DNA of 64,000 nt from Massospora cicadina (taxonomy: Eukaryota > Entomophthoromycota > Entomophthoromycetes > Entomophthorales > Entomophthoraceae): NCBI GenBank assembly GCA_022478985.1, contig JAKSZP010013310.1, positions 1 through 64,000 of the forward strand, read 5' to 3'. A program made the translations under genes and the position numbers. The notes under the pieces are model-generated. The model was not told where the DNA came from. It did no database searches and was given only the letters and a program-made list of their open reading frames with translations. This document shows, piece after piece, positions 12,581 to 23,405 of this stretch; position 1 is the stretch's first letter, and each line of letters opens with the position of its first letter.

Positions 12581-13600
12581 TCAGCCCACCTCCTGGTGCT
12601 TTCTTAAAATTATGTCCTTTTTGGTGAGATTTCCCAACAGTAGAGTAATAGGCCTCTGATAGGCTGGGTCTAAAATGCCAGGCAATACCTGAGGCTCAAA
12701 AGGGCTAACTCTGTCAATGCTTAAGAGGTGTAATAAGCAGTGGCGTGGGATTTGGAACGTGATTTTCATGTCAACCACTCGTTGTTCACCTGGCTTAATC
12801 ACCGCCTCATATGCCACATAGAATGGAATGCCATCGCTAGCCTCCACTGAATTGGGCAATTTCTTAATGTTGCGCCCAGAAGTGACATAATGTAAAGACA
12901 AAGCGGAAGAGGGGTATTCAACCAGGCAGGTTTAATCATTCTTGATAAGTTCTTTATTAGATAAGATTAATGGAACTTTGTAGTTCATTAAAGATAGGAA
13001 CCCTTGCTTTATGTTGATGATGCCTTCATATTCAATCATAAACTGAGTACCTATGAGAATATTATAGGAGTTATTGTCTAAGGCCACAGCGGGGGCTGAT
13101 AGAATAAGCTTCCCAACACATATGGGAGGAGAGGAGTAAGCACCAAGAGCACGGGTGTTGTTTGGGCCCGCAATTCCAAATTCCTTGATAAAATCCAAAT
13201 CAGGCATCAATTTAATCTTTTTCGTCAGCTGAGATGAAATTACATTCACTGGAGAACCTGTATCTAAGATAGCCATCACCTGGACTTTGTGAACAACTAC
13301 TTCAAACTTGGTAAGTATGCTTCCAAAGTTGGCTGATAGCGCTAAGACCTCCTTGAGATGAAAAGTGGAGGTTAATTTGCGTGCAATCTCAGGGTGAGTC
13401 TCCAGAATAGACTGCATGGTATGCCCTCGCTGTAAAGGATGAATTAAGCTTGATAGGAGCTGATCAGCATCACTGGCTGTGTCAATAATTGCCATACAAC
13501 CTATAACTTGGTGGAGGTAGGTATCCTCAAGTATGGTGGTTTCATCTACTACTTCAGCATTTAGGCGATTAGGGACCTCCACTTCCATGGGAGCTCCCAA
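12581..13600 (-). CDS. Protease region of element C
   Basis: The 222-codon frame at 12932-13600 contains VMAILDTGSPVNVISSQ, a retropepsin-type active site with an intact D-T-G triad. Further on is YNILIGTQFMIEY, the flap-side NYDxLIGxxF block typical of Gypsy proteases. The 106-codon frame at 12581-12901 carries the linker before RT (GEQRVVDMKITFQIP and DPAYQRPITLLLGN). Element F shows collinear sequence at 62870-63840, which confirms the lineage. It is part of a polyprotein, so the ATGs are not true starts. Confidence 0.85.
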
Positions 13601-14566
13601 TAAGTAGTACCCAACGTCATCATAACCCCCTCAGAGTCAGCCTCAGCAGTATTCTTAACCATCGGCAAGGCTACAATTGAAGTAGGGGAGACAGCCATGA
13701 GGGGTTGAGTATCTAGCTTCGCTTTAACTGGCATTTTTATAGCCCCAGTAATTCTGGAGGATATACCCTTAGGGCGCGCACTTGTTGGCTGAGTTGAAAG
13801 AGAACCCACAGTAGGGATCTCCACTTTACATAAATGAGAGATTTCCATTTTATGTTGCGCCAAAGAAGCAGGTTTTGCAGAGAGGATATGCATAGGTGGC
13901 CTCACTTTCAACGGTTCAATAGGCCGCAGCTCACCTAAAGGAACATGGGCAACGTCTAACAAAGCCTCTTTTATATCACGGAAGGTTGTAAAGTGGCATT
14001 TCACTGATATGATATGCCTGGCGAGAGAGGTTGTGATGCTAACCCTGTTAATATGGCAGCAATAGCATCATCCAGGGTAAGCAGAAGACATAGCCAGCCT
14101 TTAAGCAGTGAGATAAAAACGCTCAGCAAAACTAATGAGGGTTTCGCCCTCATACATGGTAAAGTGCATGAAAGCCTGTTTCTCCCTGTATAATCTCTGC
14201 TTGGATCCAAATTCAGCCAAGAGGGCCTTCTTAACATCTGGCCAGGTATGCTGAGGATCCAGGTGAGGAACAATCAACTCTTGGGCTTTGTGGCTTAAAC
14301 AGAGAAGAACATACTGAACTTTACGTTTATCAGTGGCGCCATCCATTGCAGCTTCATAAACGTACAAAAAGGAGGCAATGCTCCCTTTACCCGTGGTGTA
14401 TCTGTCCTTTATAGGTAATTTAAACAGCCGTTGCTCTAGCTTTTTGAGACAGAAGAAAGAGCTGGCTAGTTGCTTCTTGAGAGCAACTAATCATGATTCA
14501 GGAGAGCTGCTCACGTTTACAGCCTCCATTGCTTTAATACTTTATCAAAGTATTCATGGTATCCCC
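13561..14566 (-). pseudogene. Gag of element C
   Basis: Three overlapping minus-strand segments (14101-14367, 14001-14273 and 13561-14004) together read as a retrotransposon capsid. The best-conserved part is LCLSHKAQELIVPHLDP, then FGSKQRLYREKQAFMHF and FAERFYLTA, the pattern of the Gypsy gag capsid domain. It is collinear with gag of element F at about 61780-62300. At least two frameshifts break it. The downstream segment is proline and lysine rich, with no visible zinc knuckle. Confidence 0.75.
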
Positions 14567-14581
14567 CTGTAGTGAGCACCA
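14567..14581 (-). other. Primer-binding site of element C
   Basis: On the minus strand this reads TGGTGCTCACTACAG and starts three bases inside the 5' LTR. It pairs with a tRNA ending CTGTAGTGAGCACCA. The same sequence serves elements G and H, and variants serve A, B, D, E and F. Confidence 0.85.
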
Positions 14582-14584
14582 GTT

Positions 14585-15308
14585 TGTGGGATCCACCGAC
14601 AGATGCCACAAATTTTTTGTTATAAAGTGAGTAATTTAATTTAAAAAAAAGTAATAAATAACGCTTTGTTAAAGTTTTTTATGTTTTTTATTGTTTATGC
14701 TGGGCCAAACCAAGAAAAGTCATTTTCTTGATACTAGTATTTCCTATTTAAACTAGTTCAAATTTTGAGACCATGGGTTTTTGAGGCTAAAGTATATAAA
14801 GCTGAGTCATCCAAATTAGGGAATATAGGTTTTTGACCTATCAGATCAAAGATAAACTTTTTGAGGCAAAACTGACCCATGTGATAATGATTTGATGAAT
14901 TGTATCCAATCCCCAGCAAGTAAAATCTTCTCACCTCAGCGGTGGTCAGACTCATGTGGTAAAGATTGGTTAATTTGCACCCTATCATTGTCGAGTAAAA
15001 TCTTTGCACCTCAGAGGTGGTCAGATTCGTGTGGTAACAAACACCTCAAATTTGGCCAAGAAGTCAGAGAATTCCTATTATCAGTTCTTACCTTATTATG
15101 CCAATTTTGGTTATAATCCATATTTTTCTGATAGTTAGGATTCCACCGAGAATCCACCAAGGTCTTTTCGCCATTGGTACTCATATTGTTGATAACCACA
15201 ATATTATTTGAAGATTGGGCAGGAGATGGGCCAATCATGGTAACAGATTTGGGGGCACTCATACCTCCAACATTCTTTCTCCTAAGTTGAGAAGGTGAAT
15301 GTCTGACA
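14585..15308 (-). repeat. 5' LTR of element C
   Basis: Partner of 9117-9839, with the same ends (minus strand TGTCAGACA to GTGGATCCCACA). It is followed outward by the AGGAT duplication at 15309-15313. Confidence 0.95.
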
Positions 15309-15451
15309 AGGATAAGCTTAAGATTATATAACTGAGGTTTTAATAAAATATAAATTATTTTATTTTATACTTAAAGGGGAATTCAAGATATAAAGTGAAT
15401 TAAATATTACAAAAAGTATGTGAGAATTTGGGGTATTGATAAAAGGATTTT

Positions 15452-17350
15452 TCAAGATTCTTTTGTAAGATGACTTCTGACTGCTGCTTTCATCTCTTCA
15501 ATCATTTGAGCTGATTCTTGTATGTGTGAGCTCCATATTGCAGTGTTTACCCCTGAACCTGGACGTTCAGGGGCCTTTTTCTTGGTCCCACTTCTGTGTT
15601 CTGGCTCATTGTACTTGCTTTGGATATTGCGTTATTGCCTAAGTTGACAATACCCTTCTCAGCTTCAGAGTCAAGTGAGGGTGCTGCTACAATGCGCCTT
15701 GCATCATTGTTTTGGGTGACTCTCATAATTGGTTGACTGCCAGACTTGGCAATATATCTTTTAAACCTCATATGTCATAATTTGATTTGCTTATCATTTC
15801 ATTACTAGCAGAATTCAAAATATTTTAGACTCCTGAAGGTATAAAAGGGGGTCATTTTGCATATAGAATTTTGGTGATGTCATCACCCTCATTTAATAAA
15901 TCTTCCAATGTGGCAGGGCAAAATTATTTTGCATGCTATCACTTTGTTCTAATTGAAAATTATTTCTTATAACGTCATGTCGATCTGACTGAAAAATTTC
16001 TTGACACACCCTTGCTTATAAAGGGCTTTGATCACTCTCATATGTGGTAAGCTGGTCACCAGTACCTCCACCAGTTGGAGGTTGCTTGCACCTATTTTAC
16101 TGGTTGAGGAATGACCAGTAGCACCAGCTGCGGCCACATCCATTACAATATAAATCATTCAGAGTATAATCTGTATGCTTGGGGAGTGTGCAATTTACCA
16201 ATGATGATAAGTTGGCACCTAGATTGACTCCACTAATTTTTGTTGGCTTAAATTAGTTGGTTATACTCTGTGACATTTAATTGTTTCAATGTTACAGGCT
16301 TCACCATATCTTTCTGAATCTGTTCAGGTGAGATGGAGGATTCTTTCAAGGGCTTTGTCTTTGCCATGGGCAGCTTACATGTTTGCTTGGCCATTTTTCA
16401 CTCCTTAGATTATATTGATTAACCATCCTGTATTGTCCAAATTTATCTCAGTGAAATGTTTGATTTGTGTCAGTGATTTTTGCATATTCAGAGTCATTTT
16501 CACCCATTTCTTAATCACAGAAGTTTAGCTCTCTCATGCCATCTTTTATGAGGTAGGTGTGGATTTTGTGTCCAAAAGCCTGACATTGGTTGCATATGGT
16601 TGGTTCAATTTTCACTATTGCCTGGAACAATTGGGATTTTTCCCATCAATGGTGATGGAAGAAATGTGGGGGATTCTCATGAGATTTTCCACTACATTTA
16701 GGTTTGGGTAAATGGTTATGATGGTATTCCTTGTACTAAGGGCTGTCATATGTTAAAATCTTTTCATTTTAAATTTCTTATCTCTCTGTAGGATTACAAG
16801 CCTTCCCATAGATGGTTCTCAATGACTGTGGATGCAAGCATCATTGTAAGATAATTGAAAAATAAAAAATGTTGGATTTTGTCTAACTTATGAGATTTTC
16901 AAAGCCATCTTGTGGTCATCTGGGTGGTTGATCACTACTCTGATTTTTGCAGAATTATTATCTTCTGCTCATGTTTTGAACCCTAGGTCCATCCACTCAT
17001 GCAGATGGTATGTGTCTTCATGTACATGGCATGTGGAAACAAATTTTTTTAGTCTTTTACAAACTTTTTCAATTAGGCAGCATATCTGTGCCCAAAAAAA
17101 CACTCAAATTTCATTATCAACTAACAATAGAAACTGAGAATATGATACTTTGATATAAATGCAGTATTTTAATAAAAAATCCAAAAAACCTGCTTGATGC
17201 ACCACTTTGTATTTTTTTCTTGTCTTCTGTTATTACTAGTGCATTTGGTACCTTTAGGTGGTGCAGAACCAGATCTTCTACCCTTTACTACATTTTTTCA
17301 ACCCTGTACTTGATTATAAATTATGCTTATTTTACCTGGAATAGATTATT
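15452..17350 (-). pseudogene. LINE ORF1 remnant with zinc knuckle
   Basis: Minus-strand coding remnants run from about 17350 to a stop at 15452. Around 16553-16594 the frame reads ICNQCQAFGHKIHTY, a CCHC knuckle whose last Cys is Tyr. Upstream, about 16600-16950, is a VINHPDDHKMALKI and MRIPHISSITIDGKNPN region of the kind that precedes the knuckle in fungal LINE ORF1 proteins. Downstream, 15547-15771 is an open, basic, Ser-rich tail, and 15452-15546 continues it in another frame. The protein would have bound LINE RNA. It lies just upstream of the point where element C entered, with ORF2 beyond. Confidence 0.65.
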
Positions 17351-20300
17351 TAGATGTTCTGTTTAAATTGAATCATGTTGCTAAAAAGTGATAGCAGCAA
17401 GAAAGGAAAAATAACTCCTAAATATTACTATACACTAATTATATTTTAAAAAGTTATAAATATTCTTTATTGAGTTTATTACATATAGATTTAATACTAG
17501 CACACTATGATTAATAAATTTCAGAGATTTTATAAATGAATGAATACTAACATTTTTTGATATCATAATGTTAGAACTACATCGACAGTTATACAAAATT
17601 TAGTATTTGAGATGATTGCTTAGTTTAAAAGTTAATATTTAAATATAGAACAAAAACTATATGGAAGTTCTTGTCACAAAGTCCATGGTACTTCAATAGC
17701 CAAAAAGAGTAATTGAGTAAGCATTTCAGTAAGAACTAATTACTTAGAAAAGCATACCATGTCAAATATATACTAAACTAAACATGCTACAAATTTTGAT
17801 CAGATACTATTGAACCAAACTCATATATATATTTAAATGGAGCCCTCTTGGTGTAGTAGGAATAACAAATGCTCTCATGGATGAGATGCTATAATTAGAT
17901 TAATCACAAAAAATACTTAGCATATTTATAGTATAAGCCCTAATCTCAAGCTTCCATTATTTATTTTAACTTGAATAGAATATTGCTATCATCAATACAA
18001 ATGTATAATAAATGTTCTAGTGCTGGCTATGATACTTTTCTTATATGCTATTATTTTCAAGAATGGCCATATCATTTTTAAAGAAAAAATTACTTCTCTT
18101 TAAACCACTTGCATTGAAATAGCCTAAAGCGCTGACACTGGGCAGATATGCTCATGTGAGTAGGCTTTCTGGGACAGTTCTTTATGATAGAGAAGAAAGC
18201 ATGGACCTAGTTTAATATATTACTTTGTGAGCTTAGCCAAAGTTAGCCTTTATGTCCTGACTTGGAAGGTGCTTTCATCAGCTATGGTAGAGAGATTGTC
18301 ATTCAGTAATACCCATCAAGTTTTCCCCATGTACCATTAAGTCAAAAAATAACATTTTTTACTTAACCATAGTTATGTTTACCCTTGAAATTATAGCAGA
18401 TGGTTTATCTCTGTATTGATGGCAGCAAAGTGACACAAATCCACTATATGGATTTATCTAGGTGTGAGGAGACCTTTTTTGGATGGGTCTACTTAATGTT
18501 ATAGCATCTCTGATGGAGGATTATCCTTGAAACTTTGCACCTAAATATTGAAAAAGGTCCACATTGACCATTAGTTTTTGCACCCAACTGGTATTACTTA
18601 CTCCAAATCAGGTAATATGCAGTACTGAGTCAGGTCAAACTGAGGTCCTAGTGCAAAACTAATGTTTCAGTTATATATAAATGGTATTACAAGAGTTATA
18701 TAGTCTTCATTTTCATATTGTGATACTTTTGTTAGTGTTAGAAATGTTTAGCATGAAGAATGAATAATAAAGGAAGTTAAATTATTACAAAAAAAGTAAA
18801 TGCTTAGTTAAAATGACCACAAAGGTTAAATTAAACTACAAACACCAAGAAAATAAAAATGGTATATTGATTAAGTTGCCCATTTGAAATTTTTGATAAT
18901 ACCTCTTATATGATTGCAGAAGTTATAGAAAACTGAATAAAAATAATGATTAAGTTTTAAATGGCAAGTGTATAACTTTTAAAGTTGCCTTTAGATAGTC
19001 CCTCAGCATTACCCTTTAAGTTTACCAAACTTAAAGGATAGCTCTCAGAGGCAAAGTCTAGTAACAAACTTAGCATACATATGTGAACCCTAAAAGACAA
19101 ACCTGAGTTAGTTTTTAATTACTAATTCAAATAAAATGTAACGATTGGGTGTCCAGCCATTGTAATTAGGCTCAAACCATTATACTTTTCTTATGATTGT
19201 TTTTTACATGCCTTATATCATATAGTACTACATCATGTAGACTATTCGGGCTGTTAATTTACCAATAATGGTAGCAATCAGATTGTTAGGGTACATTATA
19301 TAAAACTTTATATTTTTACCATGGTAGAAAAAGCATAGCTTTAATAATATTTCTAAATTTCAGTAACGTCATACTTTGAGTTGAAAGCTTTTGTACCAGG
19401 CGGCGAACCTATTAGTACAGACTCAAACATCATTTATAGGTGGTATCGTTAGAAAAATACTATAAAAGGTTACAGGTTAGATATAGATGTTTCTTTTATC
19501 TGCTTTAGCACAAAAACATTATTTTGTGGACTTATTCTTTATTATTTTTGATGTAATTAACTTCTGTAAAACACTGATATTTATAATTTCAAGTGCTAGT
19601 TTTCAAATAGTGATAGAAGTATATCATCTACCCCGTTACTGCTGCTGTTTCTAATTCCATACACTAATAATGCTGTTATCAGAAATGTTTTTACTTTGTA
19701 ACAATAGCATTGCTATTTTGGTAATCAGTGTTGGTGCCTATTATATAATTTTATAAATACTTTGTTAATTTTTAAAATTTTAGTTAAAATACTCTGAGAT
19801 AAATTTTATATTATGCTAGAATTTTTTTATAAAGGCAGATATCCAGAGATATAGTAGTCTTCAAAAAGTTATCTATACAAAATTGTTATATTGATTTTTC
19901 CTAAAAGATATAAGCAGAAAAACAAGATTTCTATGCTATAAATTTACATTATATGCTTACAAGTCTTAAAAATTAGAAGTGTTATGCAAGTACCTTGTCT
20001 CTAATACTGCTTATTATAACTGCTTTAACTAATTTAAATAAATTAATAAGAAATGTAAAACTCACTGGTAAAATTTTGTAATTAAAAATTACAAAAGAAT
20101 ATAAAAACTACCTATTTTATGCAAATTTAGTCTTAGATTTAGATTGAAAACCTACCTTATCTATTTAACTGTTTCAATAGGAAGCAGTCAGATTTTTAAA
20201 TTACTACGTTTGTGATTTAAGTTTTCATTTAAAGCCAACAATAAATGCCTTTGATTAATATTTAATACTAATTTAGCACAAATTCGTAACTTAACCTCAT

Positions 20301-20533
20301 TAGTTATACTGTGCAGATATATAGAGACTATAATGTTTAAATCATAGGCCAAATTCCAAAAAGTAAAGGTTGACAAATAGTGTTCAATTAAACCAGCAAT
20401 TCCAAACTAAAATCCCAATAAACAATATAGCAAATGATTTGCATAGGAATTTTTGTCTAGACATCTAAAATAGATGAATATACCGCTGAAAATATGTGAT
20501 TAGATGACCACACCACAGTGCTAGATTAACGCT
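17351..20533. other. AT-rich stretch without a confident gene
   Basis: No transposon domain or conserved protein is visible. Two weak signals occur. A plus-strand candidate exon at about 19366-19435 follows TTTCAG and contains VPGGEPISTDSNIIYRWY, but the opposite strand is open too. A short tRNA-like run at about 17841-17900 has an A-box-like TGGTGTAGTAGG but no good B box. Neither is strong enough to call. Confidence 0.4.
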
Positions 20534-21689
20534 TCATTGTGAAGGTATTAAAAACCATTCAGGAAGATTAGATGGTAAGTTTACAAAATCGGTATCAAAA
20601 AGCTCAATAAAATGCTCCACCAAGCTTCTAGATTTTGATTTCGCATAAGCTCGATACTACAAGGATTGTTAGAGTGCACATTGCCTGATAATTCTTTACC
20701 TCCACGATTATAGAGTTAAAATTCCAATTTTGAAGCCGCCGTAAGCATCCTATAAACGCACTTGTTTCGTGCAATCCAGTTCTAATATAATTTTAGAAAA
20801 TTTTATTAGCTAAAAATTAATAGTGCAAGTAAAAACTAAATAAAATGAAAATTGTGAACTTACGTACAAGTGACCATTATAGGATGATTTTCTTTGTTTA
20901 AAAGCAATTCGAGCCCTTCTTTAACCTGCTCTTCACTTGTAGGTTTCCATGTCGCTCCTGATTTAGGTGCTTCTGGGCGGAGTTGTATCTATTAATATAA
21001 TTAACAGATAAAAACAAACCTAAAATTTACTAGTTTTTAATTTAAATATTTATCCCTTCTATTTACCGCTAATAAAAGATATTACTCCATTTTAAATCTC
21101 GATTTAATATATCAGCGACTATATCATGCATAAAAGCACAAAAAAACAAAAACTGTTTCGAAAAATATCAAGTAAACAACTCGAAGATTCGTTGGAAGTA
21201 GTTGCAAGTTGTTTCTTTTGGAAGTACGCGCAAAGAAATTATTTTACGCTGCTGATCTGTCAAACGCTAGACTTTTAGTAAAAAGAGCTCATATTAAAGA
21301 TTGGCAAATTAAAAGTATAATACATAATTTTTAAAATCTGCCCTCGTTCTAGTAACTATTAAAATATAGCAAAGGTTAAACAAAAAGATCCAGAAGGGCT
21401 TTATGCTAATCCAGTAATCTAGGTATTATAGGCAGTTAACATTTAGAATTATTTGTACTATCCTGGTCATAGAACAATATAATTTTCTAAACTCACCAAC
21501 CGAATCTTATTCTCGTTAAGGAAAGACGATACAGGCTTAGAGAGAGGTTCTTGAGAAAGTACAAGTAAGGTCCGAAGCTGAAGTGGTTTGATAAATTGAA
21601 AAATTAATTGTTTTCAACGTTTCAGACCGATAAACTCCTTTCTCCACTATCCCAAATGTCTCTGGAGGAGATAGTAGCAAGCCTGGAAA
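20534..21689 (-). CDS. Siw14/OCA-family atypical dual-specificity phosphatase, host gene (core exons)
   Basis: Four minus-strand exons join in phase: 21682-21497, 20988-20864, 20781-20700 and 20656-20534 (stop TGA). All three introns are GT-AG (508, 82 and 43 nt). The roughly 170-residue core shows the family blocks PPETFGIVEKGVYRS, IKPLQLRTLLVL, IQLRPEAPKSGATWKP, HPIMVTCT, IGCLRRLQNWNFNSI, HFIELFDTDFVNLP. Known relatives are fungal PFA-DSP phosphatases; Siw14 acts on inositol pyrophosphates. The P loop reads C-T-T-G-L-H-E, with Glu (20766-20768) where CX5R expects Arg. One extra base in the A5 run at 21599-21603 breaks the first exon's frame between TLKTINF and FIKPLQL. The exon 1 acceptor could be 21689 or 21682. 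Function cannot be assumed. Confidence 0.85.
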
Positions 21690-21780
21690 CTTTAAAATAT
21701 AAACAAGGGTCACGAAACTTTATTGATGCAAGGACAAGGATTAAATAAGAGATAATACCATGACAATACTCATTGTTTAA

Positions 21781-21933
21781 TTATATAATCAAAAGTAGTA
21801 AATATAGCCTATATAAAGTTTTTATATCATTATCTGAACTAAAAGCCAAATTTGCTGCTTGCTTTAGTTTAAGCTTTTCGACTTTATCAGTTTCGGCTTC
21901 AATATCTGATACAGGACTGTAGGCTTTATGAAA
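21781..21933 (-). other. Candidate upstream exon of the phosphatase gene
   Basis: A 51-codon minus-strand frame opens right after a good acceptor (TTTGAATTAG) and begins FHKAYSPVSDIEAETDKVEK, a charged, helix-like segment of coding character. Its last residues before the stop at 21781 look like non-coding read-through, and I found no clear GT donor. It may encode part of an N-terminal extension of the phosphatase, as it lies about 90 bases upstream of its first core exon. No domain is recognised. Confidence 0.35.
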
Positions 21934-22011
21934 CTAATTCAAATTTTAGCGAATAAATCTTCATAGAGAGTTTCAAAGCCCTAGCAAATAATCGTTGCTC
22001 TATTAACACTT

Positions 22012-22089
22012 TCATGTCCGGTGACACCAACATGTCACGTGCAAACCAAACGTTAGTTGCACGTGACATAGTGGTGTCACCGGACATGA
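22012..22089. repeat. Near-perfect palindrome (33-bp arms, 12-nt loop)
   Basis: The left arm 22012-22044 and right arm 22057-22089 are reverse complements with two mismatches; the loop is ACCAAACGTTAG. The flanking ATTAAC/GTTAAT extends the symmetry outward with a small gap. Each arm contains GTCACGTG, a bHLH-type E-box. It lies in a presumed intron or 5' region of the phosphatase gene. It could be a foldback or MITE-like insertion or a regulatory hairpin. Confidence 0.9.
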
Positions 22090-22203
22090 GTTAATGTAAT
22101 ACTATTGGTAAACGTATTAAATATGATATCAATTTCTAATGCGTTGTTCTGGCCATTTTTTAAAATTGAAATATAAGTTGCTGGATAGAAATAGCAGCTC
22201 TGA

Positions 22204-22365
22204 TTAAAAGCTTGAAATGAATCCCCCAGGTTTATTTAAAGCAAGCGAGCTTTCTTTCTTTATCATACCTCTGAATATCTCCAGGTTTGATTTAGCTTTA
22301 CTAGTTTCAAGATTTTCTTGGATGCTTGATTTTAGCTTAAATTTATATTCATCTTTTTTATAGCT
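22204..22365 (-). other. Candidate N-terminal exon, unassigned
   Basis: A 53-codon minus-strand frame reads SYKKDEYKFKLKSSIQENL and continues as a Lys- and Ser-rich, probably coiled-coil segment. A possible donor GGTATGA follows LEIFR at about 22270-22277, which would end the exon there. It lies upstream of the phosphatase exons on the same strand, but no ATG is present and linkage is not proven. Confidence 0.3.
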
Positions 22366-23286
22366 TTAAATTCTTTTACTATACTTTTACATAAGAGGTT
22401 TTACTATTTATAGTTTTACTATTTACCTATATTTTTTATCATTTTTACTTAGGGTTTATCATATTTATCCATATCGATTACTATTTTAGGATTTTGTAGT
22501 TTGATTATTAAAAATACTTCTTAGTATTAGTTAGTTTTTAAAATAATATACTTAATTTAAATTTTTATAGGTTGAAATAAACTTAGCCAATTCTGAGCCA
22601 CCAGTTCAAGCTTATGCTAAATGAATTTTAAGCAAAACTTGAATGGCTTATGATGAAAGATTAAGGGGAATATAAAAGTATAGCTAGAATTTTCTAGCTA
22701 ACTTTTCTTGAAAGGATTTGACAATGAAGATTCGAATAAGCTAAGATTACTTAAATCGTTAATTAGCCTTTTTCGTTATATAAATTAATTTTCAGTATTG
22801 ACCTTAAGGTTGAAGTTTTGCACTGCTTTTGGTTTTTGTTGTCAAATATTTACTGTTTGTCATTTAAACCTATGGCTAGCAAAATTTAGTTTTTTGCGTT
22901 AGCTGAAGATTATTTATATGATAAACCAGTTTCTGAGTCATTATTTTTCCCTATAATATAATATATAGTGTCTTATATATTAACCTTTTTTGACCGACCT
23001 CATACAAATTTTTAACTTTTAATCGTGCCACTTTTATAGAGCAGACTATATGTTATACATAAGTATAAATTTTTAGTAAATAAAATAGAGTTTTATTTGT
23101 AAATTTATCATGCCTTAGACTATTTTATGTTTCTCGTTCATAAGTGAGAGTTTTTATAGTTTAATTATTAATATATAATATGATTGCCCTTTCATATAAT
23201 AATTCACGTTGTTGCTTACTTTTTTGTTATTTTATATTTAAATATAGTTTGCACTTAAAAACAACTTTACATCCAAAATTAAAAGA

Positions 23287-23405
23287 GTGTTTAGCCTATC
23301 AGGGTAATTCCTTCTACTAACTGGGTATGTGTTTGAACCCAGCACATACTAAAAATTATGTTTAAAATTGAGATATATCCCTTTGTTTTTGATCATCTAG
23401 TACTA
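23287..23405 (+). mobile_element. Degenerate tRNA-headed SINE with the CTAGTACTA 3' end
   Basis: An A-box-like TTAGCCTATCAGGG and a B box GTTTGAACCC lie in a tRNA-like arrangement. About 75 bases further on the sequence ends GATCATCTAGTACTAA, matching the 3' end of the ultra-short insertions at 3495, 33651 and 34301. This is the only copy that joins a tRNA-like head to that tail, so it may represent the parent SINE. Flanking duplications are not clear. Confidence 0.5.

Larger units (their letters stand above)
9117..15308 (-). mobile_element. Complete Ty3/Gypsy element C (6192 bp)
   Basis: Two LTRs of 723 and 724 bp bound an internal region in the order gag, protease, RT, RNase H, integrase on the minus strand. 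Perfect 5-bp target duplications AGGAT flank it (9112-9116 and 15309-15313). A primer site adjoins the 5' LTR, and a polypurine tract (minus strand GAGGGGGGCAA) adjoins the 3' LTR. It keeps the longest open pol segments in the window and an intact YLDD box, so it is among the younger insertions, but frameshifts between and within domains make it non-functional as written. It lies inside the LINE. Confidence 0.95.
4800..17350 (-). mobile_element. Decayed LINE (non-LTR retrotransposon), split by element C
   Basis: Reading the minus strand, an ORF1 region with a zinc knuckle (17350-15452) is followed, after removal of element C (9117-15308), by ORF2. ORF2 holds an APE-type endonuclease (about 8470-7830), reverse transcriptase (about 7000-6350) and the LINE-specific C-terminal region (about 6340-4960). 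The order ORF1, EN, RT is that of L1/Tad-like LINEs. Both outer boundaries are approximate because I could not find a clear tail or target duplication. The element is older than C, which interrupts it. Confidence 0.8.

Noticed and set aside
17841..17900. tRNA-like or SINE head with TGGTGTAGTAGG
   Set aside because: No convincing B box, no T-arm pairing and no flanking duplications.
21200..21748. A plus-strand multi-exon gene suggested by open runs and GTAAGG/TTTCAG-like borders
   Set aside because: The same bases encode the conserved phosphatase exon on the minus strand; the plus-strand frames are shadows and intron noise.
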